Position numbers and translations under genes: made by a program. A stretch of DNA of 19,375 bases from the NCBI GenBank assembly GCA_030692055.1, contig JAUYCY010000135.1, forward strand, positions 1-19,375, read 5' to 3'. Numbering within the stretch: the first letter of the stretch is position 1; each line of letters starts with the position of its first letter. Source of the DNA: Candidatus Omnitrophota bacterium. GTDB taxonomy: Bacteria > Omnitrophota > Koll11 > Duberdicusellales > 4484-171. Below, one piece after another: positions 14,221-19,375 of the stretch. The notes under the pieces were generated by a model that was not told where the DNA came from, did not search any database, and saw only the letters and a list, made by a program, of their open reading frames with translations.

Positions 14221-15368
14221 GAGTTGCAGTCTTAGGCACGCGTGGGTTTCCCGGAGTCCAGGGCGGGGTAGAGGCGCACTGCGAGAACCTTTACCCCCGG
14301 CTTGCCGCGAAGGGTTGTGAAGTAATTGTCTTTGGGCGTAAGCCATATATGGTAGAAATCAGGGACAGTCCCCATTCGGGGACAGTCCCTGTTATTTTTA
14401 AAGGGGTAAAAATTATACCTTTATCCTGCCCGAAGAATAAATTTCTCGAGGCGTTTTGGCATACCTTTAAAGGAACTTTTGCGGCGAAGAAGATGAAGCC
14501 CGATATTTTACATATCCATGCCATAGGGCCTACGTTATTTGTTCCGCTTGCGCGCTTATTAGGCCTTAAGGTAGTTATGACGCATCATGGCCTGGATTAT
14601 GAGCGTAAAAAATGGGGTCTTTTTGCTAAACTTATTTTACGCTTAGGGGAAATATTGGGGTGCAGTTTTGCTAATGAAGTTATAACGGTTTCAAAAGTAC
14701 TTGCTGATGATATTAAAAAGAAATATAGACGTAGCGTTCACGTTATCCCTAATGGCGTTATTATACCTCAACTGGCGCAGTCAGAAAGTACGCTTGAAAA
14801 ATACGGCCTTATTAAAGATAAATACATCTTAGCTGTAGGTAGATTTGTGCCCGAGAAGGGATTTGATAATTTAATTGAAGCTTTCCAAACAACTCAGGGA
14901 CAGTCCCCAAAAAACGGGGACAGTCCCTTTCGTTGGAAATTAGTCATAGCAGGCGATGCGGACCACGAAGACGCATACAGCAGACAGCTTAAGGAAAAGG
15001 CCAAAAATACTCCAAATGTCGTATTAACCGGCTTTTTAAGCGGTCAGCCGCTTCAGGAATTATACAGCTATGCGGGGCTATTTGTGCTGCCTTCATATTA
15101 TGAGGGGTTGCCCATAGTTCTGCTTGAGGCAATGAGTTATGGGCTTTCTTGTATAGTGAGCGATATTCCGGCAAATAGAAATGTTGAGCTTTCTTCAGAG
15201 AGATACTTTAATCCGGGTGATGTTCAGGGCTTAGCTGATAAAATAAAAGAGTTTATCGCTCAACCCTTAAGCTTAGAAGAGCAGAACAAACAGGTGCGCA
15301 TGATTGCAGAAAATTATAATTGGGAGGTTATTGCGGAGAAAACTGTAGGAGTTTATAAAGGCTTATAA
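14217..15368 (+). CDS. Family 4 glycosyltransferase with DUF1972-type N terminus, carrying two repeat insertions
   Basis: This 383-residue GT-B enzyme begins VAVLGTRGFPGVQGGVEAHC, the DUF1972 N-terminal domain typical of rhamnosyltransferase-like GT4 proteins. HIHAIGPTLFVPLARLLG and MTHHGLDYERKKWG follow in the acceptor domain. The donor domain has AVGRFVPEKGFDNLIEAF, LVIAGDADHED and the EX7E motif in YYEGLPIVLLEAMSYG. Two palindromic inserts add residues 49-58 (RDSPHSGTVP) and about 227-238 (QGQSPKNGDSPF). They sit in loops between recognisable family blocks, and the frame is kept. The enzyme probably adds an early sugar of the repeat unit. The start overlaps the radical SAM stop by four bases. 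Activity of the enlarged loops is untested, but the catalytic motifs are intact. Confidence 0.9.
   Translation: MRVAVLGTRGFPGVQGGVEAHCENLYPRLAAKGCEVIVFGRKPYMVEIRDSPHSGTVPVIFKGVKIIPLSCPKNKFLEAFWHTFKGTFAAKKMKPDILHIHAIGPTLFVPLARLLGLKVVMTHHGLDYERKKWGLFAKLILRLGEILGCSFANEVITVSKVLADDIKKKYRRSVHVIPNGVIIPQLAQSESTLEKYGLIKDKYILAVGRFVPEKGFDNLIEAFQTTQGQSPKNGDSPFRWKLVIAGDADHEDAYSRQLKEKAKNTPNVVLTGFLSGQPLQELYSYAGLFVLPSYYEGLPIVLLEAMSYGLSCIVSDIPANRNVELSSERYFNPGDVQGLADKIKEFIAQPLSLEEQNKQVRMIAENYNWEVIAEKTVGVYKGL
14361..14390 (+). repeat. 30-bp palindromic element inside the glycosyltransferase ORF (copy 1)
   Basis: The arms are AGGGACAGTCCCC (14361-14373) and GGGGACAGTCCCT (14378-14390), separated by ATTC. They are inverted repeats with a single central mismatch. 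The 30 bases are in frame and encode ten residues with no counterpart expected in the family. The same two arms recur in copy 2. Confidence 0.85.
14896..14928 (+). repeat. 33-bp palindromic element inside the glycosyltransferase ORF (copy 2)
   Basis: The arms are identical to those of copy 1 (14896-14908 and 14916-14928) but the spacer is the 7-base AAAAAAC. The element is 33 bases, so the reading frame is again kept, though it is read in a different codon phase from copy 1. It lies between the donor-domain opening (LIEAF) and the RWKLVIAGDADHED strand, where a short loop is expected. Confidence 0.85.
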
Positions 15369-15373
15369 ACTCC

Positions 15374-15415
15374 CGGTTATAGGTTTACGGTGAACGGTTT
15401 TCGGTTAATGGTTAA
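15374..15415 (+). repeat. Heptamer tandem array after the glycosyltransferase gene
   Basis: Six contiguous 7-base units read CGGTTAT, AGGTTTA, CGGTGAA, CGGTTTT, CGGTTAA and TGGTTAA, giving a consensus close to CGGTTNA. The array begins 6 bases after the stop codon of the glycosyltransferase. It has the same period and a similar GGTT core to the array embedded in the GH51-like gene at 11086-11120. No terminator is evident in this gap. Confidence 0.7.
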
Positions 15416-15497
15416 AAATACCAATTAAATAAATTAGTGAGATTTTGCCGCTCTTTGCGTATATTGGAGTGAAGGGAGAGGCTATGGTAGAAATGGC

Positions 15498-15526
15498 TTG
15501 ACAGTATGTCGCAATAAGTATATACT
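15498..15526 (+). promoter_or_regulatory. Sigma-70-type promoter of the antitoxin gene
   Basis: A perfect -35 TTGACA (15498-15503) is separated by 17 bases from TATACT (15521-15526), a one-mismatch -10. Transcription would start near 15533, giving a 5' leader of about 24 bases to the ATG at 15557. The -10 box lies at the centre of a 32-bp palindrome, so repressor binding there would block the polymerase. Confidence 0.8.
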
Positions 15527-15537
15527 TTTTGCGACAT
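15506..15537. promoter_or_regulatory. 32-bp palindromic operator candidate overlapping the promoter
   Basis: The outer arms ATGTCGCAA (15506-15514) and TTGCGACAT (15529-15537) are perfect inverted repeats. The inside is itself a palindrome, AAGTATATACTT, flanked by a single T/T mismatch, so almost all 32 bases are symmetric. It covers the spacer, the -10 box and the start of transcription. AbiEi-type antitoxins are known to repress their own promoters by binding inverted repeats. That the downstream winged-helix protein binds this site is inference. Confidence 0.72.
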
Positions 15538-15556
15538 CAATAAAATGGAGAGTATA

Positions 15557-16168
15557 ATGCAAAGCATTGTAACTAAAATAAAAGAAAGAATATACAGCAA
15601 AAGCCGAAGTTTTGTTTTTACGAAAAGCCATTTTCTTGATCTTGGAAGTCGTATGGCCGTGGCTAAAGCCTTAGAGCGTTTAGCAGACTCCGGAACTATC
15701 CGCCGACTCGCGCGTGGCCTGTATGATTACCCGGAGAAACACCCTGTATTGGGAGAATTACCCGCAAACTATGAGCACATCGCTCAAGCGTTGGCAGGAA
15801 GGGATAGTTTAAAAATTCAACCTTCCGGGGCATATGCTGCCAATCTGCTTGGCTTAACCGAGCAAGTACCAGCGAGAATTATTTTTCTGACAGATGGCGC
15901 CAACAGGACAGTACAGGTTAAAAATCAGCAGATTGTTTTAAAAAGAACAACACCCAAAAATATGGCAACTGCCGGGAACGTTAGCGGTTTGGTCATTCAG
16001 GCTTTACGGTATTTAGGAAAAGATCACGTAAATGATAAAACAATAGGAATACTTAAGAAGAGATTAACCGGGGATGATAAGCGTCAGCTTATGCGCGATC
16101 TTCGCTATGCCCCTGCGTGGATAGGATTAATATTGAGACAACTGCAAAGCGAATTGGGCACATTATGA
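15557..16168 (+). CDS. DUF6088/AbiEi-like antitoxin (type IV toxin-antitoxin family), orphan
   Basis: This 203-residue soluble protein has an N-terminal winged-helix region (about 17-60: FVFTKSHFLDLGSRMAVAKAL, then GTIRRLARGLYDYPE). The strongly conserved LKIQPSGAYAANLLGLTEQVPA follows near 85-106, with IIFLTDGANRTVQV, LKRTTPKNMATAGNVSGLVIQALRYLGKDHV and a helical C terminus. I recognise this as the DUF6088 family, partners of AbiEii nucleotidyltransferase toxins. The start at 15557 is preferred over the ATG at 15545: GGAGAG lies 5-6 bases before it, and family members begin MQSI or MKSI. It has its own promoter and palindromic operator. The toxin gene that should follow is reduced to a C-terminal stump, so the protein may persist as an orphan DNA-binding regulator. 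GC content exceeds that of the sugar block. Confidence 0.87.
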   Translation: MQSIVTKIKERIYSKSRSFVFTKSHFLDLGSRMAVAKALERLADSGTIRRLARGLYDYPEKHPVLGELPANYEHIAQALAGRDSLKIQPSGAYAANLLGLTEQVPARIIFLTDGANRTVQVKNQQIVLKRTTPKNMATAGNVSGLVIQALRYLGKDHVNDKTIGILKKRLTGDDKRQLMRDLRYAPAWIGLILRQLQSELGTL

Positions 16169-16343
16169 TACAGCCAAGCCGGGTACCTTGCGGTTGGTGC
16201 CTCGTGATAATCAGGTAAGCCAATTGAAAAACGATTACCGTCAGATGCAACAAATGTTCTTTGAAGAGCCTCCGTCATTTGAGCGCTTTATAGAAAAACT
16301 GCGGGTTGTCGAAGAGCAAATTAATGGAGTAAGCAGCTTATAA
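16167..16343 (+). pseudogene. C-terminal remnant of an AbiEii/AbiGii-type nucleotidyltransferase toxin
   Basis: A frame offset by one base from the antitoxin stop encodes about 58 residues: KPGTLRLVPRDNQVSQLKND, then YRQMQQMFFEEPPSFERF and a closing helix with VVEEQING, ending at TAA 16341-16343. LRLVP followed by a DYxxMxxMFF-EPPSF-E pattern and a final LE-x-IN is how AbiEii-family toxins end, in my recollection. The N-terminal nucleotidyltransferase domain (GGTALRL-type motif) is absent. The stump begins exactly where the antitoxin ends, which points to a clean internal deletion of most of the toxin gene. No start codon or ribosome site serves the fragment convincingly. Confidence 0.78.
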
Positions 16344-16417
16344 AACTGCAACCAATGTTTCATAAATTGGATGGATCCATAAAAAGCTTGAAGACGTATG
16401 AGGGGTGGTAAAGTGTA

Positions 16418-17125
16418 ATGATAAAATTCGGCATAAGGCAATCCTTTGACAGAATTGAGCAAATTGAAGATAGGTACGCCAATTTGAGCGTGCCTGTTGA
16501 AGTCGCTCTTCCGTATTACTGGGATATATATGAACCCGTAAGAGGACGCTTAGCGGAAATAGCAGAAAAGATTAAATCTTATGGGACAGAAGTTCTAAGC
16601 ATACACGCAGTTCAGGCGCCTATTACGAATGAAAAATTTAAGATATGGGGAAAAGAGATAGTTGATTTCGCTAGGGCACTCGGGGTGACGAATATTACTT
16701 TGCACCCTAACAATGTTAATAAGGATAAAGCCGTCCAAGACGAAGCGCTCAAGAATTTGGAATATTTTTCTGGGCTATATAAAGACGATGTGGTTTTTTG
16801 TATTGAAACCTTTGAAGGCAAGCGAAGAGTATTTACTCCCGATGAAATAGTTGCATTGAATTTGCCGATGACGTTGGATACATCGCATATACATGACGAT
16901 GAAAAGGTTTGGAGCTTGATTAAGGGCTATAAAGAACGTATTCTAAATGTGCATCTTTCAGCCAGAGATGGCGCGAAACAACATCTGCCTGTTGACGATT
17001 TTTGCAAAGAGGTGGCGCGCTATCTGATAGATAGCAAATGGACTGGGAATGTAATTTTGGAGTATCTATTCGAGTTTCACGATCAGATGTCGAAGGATTT
17101 GGAGCTCTTAAAAGCAATGCAGTAA
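16418..17125 (+). CDS. Sugar phosphate isomerase/epimerase-like TIM-barrel protein (AP endonuclease 2 superfamily)
   Basis: This 235-residue protein has a complete short TIM barrel. Candidate metal and active-site residues are spaced as in the xylose-isomerase-like/AP_endonuc_2 family: H63 (LSIHAVQAP), H96 (ITLHPNN), E130 (VFCIETFEGK), D154 and H157 (MTLDTSHIHDD), H179 (LNVHLSARDG) and E215 (VILEYLFEF). Such enzymes isomerise or epimerise sugars or sugar phosphates with a divalent metal. The real substrate is open, and the protein is slightly short for the family. A strong ribosome site (GAGGGGTGG, about 8 bases before the ATG) supports this start. It follows the toxin stump by 74 bases and precedes the exosortase gene by 29 bases, so it could share a transcript with the sorting genes. 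It might supply an unusual sugar. Confidence 0.78.
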   Translation: MIKFGIRQSFDRIEQIEDRYANLSVPVEVALPYYWDIYEPVRGRLAEIAEKIKSYGTEVLSIHAVQAPITNEKFKIWGKEIVDFARALGVTNITLHPNNVNKDKAVQDEALKNLEYFSGLYKDDVVFCIETFEGKRRVFTPDEIVALNLPMTLDTSHIHDDEKVWSLIKGYKERILNVHLSARDGAKQHLPVDDFCKEVARYLIDSKWTGNVILEYLFEFHDQMSKDLELLKAMQ

Positions 17126-17154
17126 GAATAAAGATTAGAGAAGAAGAAAGAAGA

Positions 17155-18018
17155 ATGAAAAAATATATATATTATTTGGGATGGTTGCTGGTTGGGGCGC
17201 TATTTTTTCCTTTACTGCGCACTTTATACGCGCAAAGGTGGGATGCGCTGGGGTATACGCACGCATTCTTTATTTTACCGATTAGTATTGGGCTTGCCTA
17301 CTGGAAAAGAAAAGAATTAGCTACGGCTTATCTTGAAACCAGGGAAAAATTCGGCTTAATAAATTTAATTATCTTTGTTTTAGGGCTATTGATGTATTTA
17401 TTCGGCTGGAGGCAGGATTATACAGTTATCTCGGCATTTGCTTTGATTCCTTTTTTATATGGGTTTATCGGGTATATTTATGGAAGTAAGGTTCAGAAGA
17501 AACTTCTCTTTCCTATATTATATCTATTATTAATGGTGCCGCCGCCATTCGCGCTTTTGGATAGGGCGACTCTGCCGTTACGTTATATCAGCGCCTACGG
17601 GGTGGAGGGGGTATTTAAGGTATTGGGCTTTGCTGTGCAGAGAGAAGGGCTGATGTATACGGTTGAGGGTTACCAGATGGTGATTGATGATGCCTGCAGC
17701 GGGTTTAGGAGCCTGATCACTATGTTTTCTTTGGGGTTAGTGTATGTGTATATCACAAAAAGCCGGGCCCTAAAGAAAGCTGTGTTGATTGCGTCAATCT
17801 TGCCGCTTGCCATAATCGGCAATATGGTCAGGATTATGACCATTTCGCTGCTGAGTATTTATTTCGGAGAAGAGGTTGCCCAGGGGTTCCTGCATTCTTT
17901 TAGCGGTATAGTCATATTTTTGTTTATTGTTTTGGGGTTTGTGGCGGTTGAGGCCCTTTGGATAAAGGAAAAAAAGGTTAAAAAAAATGAGCCAAAAGAA
18001 TTTGAGTGGTTTGCATAA
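17155..18018 (+). CDS. Exosortase (XrtA-like transpeptidase of the PEP-CTERM system)
   Basis: This 287-residue multi-spanning membrane protein has about 8 helices. The exosortase core is present: YTVEGYQMVIDDACSGFRSL with nucleophile C181, NMVRIMTISLLS with R226, and AQGFLHSFSGIVIF with H247. Together these give the Cys-Arg-His triad of the family. Exosortases are proposed to recognise C-terminal Pro-Glu-Pro signals, cleave them at the inner membrane and transfer the protein onward. An in-frame ORF extends upstream to 17038, but it overlaps the isomerase gene. The ATG at 17155 is preceded by GAAGAAAGAAG, and the protein begins with a membrane helix from there. The start of the EpsI-like gene overlaps its end by 32 bases. 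The nearest downstream PEP-CTERM protein (18837) is a natural substrate. Confidence 0.9.
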   Translation: MKKYIYYLGWLLVGALFFPLLRTLYAQRWDALGYTHAFFILPISIGLAYWKRKELATAYLETREKFGLINLIIFVLGLLMYLFGWRQDYTVISAFALIPFLYGFIGYIYGSKVQKKLLFPILYLLLMVPPPFALLDRATLPLRYISAYGVEGVFKVLGFAVQREGLMYTVEGYQMVIDDACSGFRSLITMFSLGLVYVYITKSRALKKAVLIASILPLAIIGNMVRIMTISLLSIYFGEEVAQGFLHSFSGIVIFLFIVLGFVAVEALWIKEKKVKKNEPKEFEWFA

Positions 18019-18670
18019 AAGAGCGGTTTTCGGGATAGTTTTAGTCAGCGTTGTGCTGGTGGTGGCCATTTACTATGTATATTTTGTGCCGCGGGCAAAA
18101 TACTCGGGCAAGTCCCTGACCAAAGAAGTGCTGGATTCAATCCCCATCAAAGGGCAGAACTGGCAGGAGGCCAAGATTCAGGACGTTAATACTAACTTAG
18201 AGGGCGAAGTTTATAACTTTATCAGCAGGATTTTTGCCCGGCAGTATGAAAACCTGGCAGAGCCGGGGCAGGTGGCTTTCCTGATTGTTTTAGACGCCGG
18301 CAATTTCCATTACCCTAAGGTTTGCTTTACCGGCGCGGGGTTTAAGTCAGAAGAGTTGGAGGCAAGAGTGCTGAATTTAAAGTCAGGCCAGCTGAAAGTG
18401 CATCTTATGCTCAGCGAGAGTAAGAGCGAGAGGCTTTTGAGCGTTTACTGGATATGCATTGACAAGCAAATTATCCCTACCTGGGCAGAGCAGAAGGTCA
18501 AACAGCTCTATTATTCGCTTTTTAACAAAGAACGGGTGGGGTTGATGGTTAGAATTGACATTCCGGTGGCGGAGAACATAGATGTTAGTTTAAAAATAGC
18601 GGATAACTTCATAAATGATATTTATGAAGTTATGCCCGAGGAGTATAGGGGATATTTAGTCGGGAGCTAG
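17987..18670 (+). CDS. EpsI-like exosortase-associated protein (DUF3485)
   Basis: This 227-residue protein has one N-terminal membrane anchor (residues about 12-33, AVFGIVLVSVVLVVAIYYVY) and a periplasmic domain. The signature FHYPKVCFTGAGF (107-119) matches the H-x-P-x-x-C-[YF]-x-G-x-G-[WF] pattern of EpsI/DUF3485 proteins. GQNWQEAK (56-63) fits the domain's opening turn, and a conserved SVYWICIDKQ-like strand follows. In many genomes this domain is fused to the C terminus of the exosortase or encoded directly next to it, and it is thought to help exopolysaccharide or protein export. Here it is a separate gene overlapping the exosortase by 32 bases. Its exact role is not established. Confidence 0.85.
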   Translation: MSQKNLSGLHKRAVFGIVLVSVVLVVAIYYVYFVPRAKYSGKSLTKEVLDSIPIKGQNWQEAKIQDVNTNLEGEVYNFISRIFARQYENLAEPGQVAFLIVLDAGNFHYPKVCFTGAGFKSEELEARVLNLKSGQLKVHLMLSESKSERLLSVYWICIDKQIIPTWAEQKVKQLYYSLFNKERVGLMVRIDIPVAENIDVSLKIADNFINDIYEVMPEEYRGYLVGS

Positions 18671-18700
18671 GAGCAAAGGAGAAGAAATAGATTATTAAAG

Positions 18701-18722
18701 AGTTTAAAAAATAGTTTAAAAA
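18701..18722. repeat. Tandem AGTTTAAAAA direct repeat upstream of the PEP-CTERM promoter
   Basis: AGTTTAAAAA occurs at 18701-18710 and again at 18713-18722, a 12-base period. The second copy ends 4 bases before the -35 box. It could be an UP element contacted by the RNA polymerase alpha subunit or a tandem activator site; the sequence alone cannot decide. Confidence 0.45.
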
Positions 18723-18726
18723 GTTC

Positions 18727-18754
18727 TTGACAAAATGTATTTTGGTGGTATACT
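18727..18754 (+). promoter_or_regulatory. Sigma-70-type promoter of the PEP-CTERM protein gene
   Basis: TTGACA (18727-18732) is followed after 16 bases by TATACT (18749-18754). Transcription would begin near 18761 and leave a leader of about 76 bases before the ATG at 18837. Both boxes match those of the antitoxin promoter exactly. This shows that the substrate gene can be expressed independently of the exosortase genes upstream. Confidence 0.75.
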
Positions 18755-18836
18755 TCACCTAAAGCAAGATTTGAAGACCAGCCATCAAATCTACGCAATT
18801 GCCAATCAAATAATTCAGGGCAGGGTAAGATTAGTC

Positions 18837-19355
18837 ATGAAAAAAACGCTACTAATACTATTTGTTGCAGGGATTTCATTATTTATTCTTAATAGCAGTG
18901 CTTTTGCAGCTGCAAAATGGGATTTTAAGACTACGGAAAAAGGCAGTTCTGATTTAAAGACAGAATTCGGCTGGGATGAGAAGCCGTTTAGTTTTTTGTT
19001 TATCGACCAAGATAAATTCTCGCCTGTGCCTTCCGAACTTGACATTAAATTAACTTGGCTCTATGGCGCTGAAGAGCAGTATTCGGAGCGTTTTTATCAT
19101 TTATCGTGGTCTAACAACTTAGGCCCAAAAGGTAATTTTAGAATCTGGGAGGACCCGGATCGTTGGAATGATATAAGGCAAGTTGGAGATTGGATAGCAA
19201 AAGTCAGCTGGAGTGCTAATGTTGATGACACCTGGACATCGAATTTTAACAAATCCGCAAATTTTACCGTAACCCCCGAACCTTTAAGTGGTATTCTTTT
19301 TGCTGTCGGCGGGGTTGCCTTGGCGTTTTTTAGAAAAAAGAAGAGTAAGGTTTAA
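18837..19355 (+). CDS. PEP-CTERM sorting-domain protein (exosortase substrate)
   Basis: This 172-residue secreted protein has a signal peptide (MKKTLLILFVAGISLF, cleavage likely near AFA, residue 24). A Trp- and Asp-rich mature domain of about 120 residues follows, with no recognised catalytic motif. The PEP-CTERM signal lies at 146-172: TPEPLSGILFAVGG with PEP at 147-149, a membrane helix at about 151-165, and the basic tail FRKKKSKV. Family members are cut by exosortase near Pro-Glu-Pro and go to the cell surface or extracellular matrix. The start at 18837 is preferred over an upstream in-frame codon at 18735, because that codon falls inside the promoter and would bury the signal peptide. 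A potential ribosome site (CAGGGTAAGA) lies rather far upstream. The role of the mature domain is unknown; it may bind the polysaccharide. Confidence 0.87.
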   Translation: MKKTLLILFVAGISLFILNSSAFAAAKWDFKTTEKGSSDLKTEFGWDEKPFSFLFIDQDKFSPVPSELDIKLTWLYGAEEQYSERFYHLSWSNNLGPKGNFRIWEDPDRWNDIRQVGDWIAKVSWSANVDDTWTSNFNKSANFTVTPEPLSGILFAVGGVALAFFRKKKSKV

Positions 19356-19375
19356 TAACCGGAGAAAGAGAAAAT

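Noticed and set aside
14361..14928. CRISPR-like repeat pair
   Set aside because: There are only two copies, they are separated by 505 bases of conserved coding sequence, and each is itself a palindrome, so there is no repeat-spacer structure.
17038..17154. Upstream in-frame extension of the exosortase ORF
   Set aside because: It overlaps the isomerase gene by 88 bases, encodes a polar stretch unlike an exosortase start, and the ATG at 17155 has a purine-rich ribosome site and begins directly with a membrane helix.
18735..18836. Upstream start for the PEP-CTERM protein
   Set aside because: The extension lies over the -10 region of the promoter and would place 34 residues before a textbook signal peptide.

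Overview
The window is a low-GC, all-plus-strand bacterial gene cluster for making, modifying and exporting a surface polysaccharide. It ends in an exosortase/PEP-CTERM protein-sorting module. The exosortase, the EpsI-type protein, a secreted golvesin-domain protein and a PEP-CTERM substrate imply a Gram-negative cell with an outer membrane. That combination, with the AT-rich glycosyltransferase block and short GGGGACAGTCC palindromes, fits a PVC-group or candidate-phylum bacterium such as Omnitrophota. This is an inference with low to moderate confidence, because no rRNA or other marker gene is present.

Layout. (1) 1-322 is the 3' end of a secreted protein with a golvesin-like C-terminal domain, followed by a hairpin terminator. 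(2) 416-9549 is a tightly packed run of genes, many overlapping by 4-32 bases: Wzx-type flippase, polysaccharide pyruvyl transferase, FrhB-like iron-sulfur protein, Wzy/O-antigen-ligase-like polymerase, GT2 glycosyltransferase, GT4 glycosyltransferase, APH-fold kinase and SAM methyltransferase. (3) 9570-13251 is a patchwork: a secreted GH51-like arabinofuranosidase, a GC-richer polysaccharide deacetylase, an orphan C-terminal fragment of a second GH51-like gene, a LamG-like small ORF and an unknown protein. (4) 13258-15368 holds a radical SAM/SPASM-like protein and a DUF1972-type GT4 glycosyltransferase that carries two in-frame palindromic insertions. (5) 15369-16343 holds a heptamer tandem repeat, a promoter covered by a 32-bp palindrome, a DUF6088/AbiEi-like antitoxin and the C-terminal stump of its AbiEii-like toxin. 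(6) 16418-19355 holds a sugar isomerase-like TIM-barrel protein, the exosortase, the EpsI-like protein and a PEP-CTERM protein with its own promoter.

How the genes could work together (inference): the GT2 and GT4 enzymes assemble a repeat unit on a lipid carrier. The pyruvyl transferase, kinase and methyltransferase decorate it, Wzx flips it and the Wzy-like protein polymerises it. The secreted arabinofuranosidase and the deacetylase trim or de-acetylate the product. The exosortase cleaves PEP-CTERM proteins at the membrane, a system known from other genomes to sit beside exopolysaccharide genes.

The most notable observations are small-scale. Three genes or intergenic regions carry short repeat insertions: twin 30/33-bp palindromes inside a glycosyltransferase ORF, a heptamer array inside the GH51 ORF, and a related heptamer array between genes. 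Two decayed genes are visible as C-terminal stumps. I see no tRNA, rRNA, CRISPR array or complete transposase. No gene-free stretch exceeds 300 bases.
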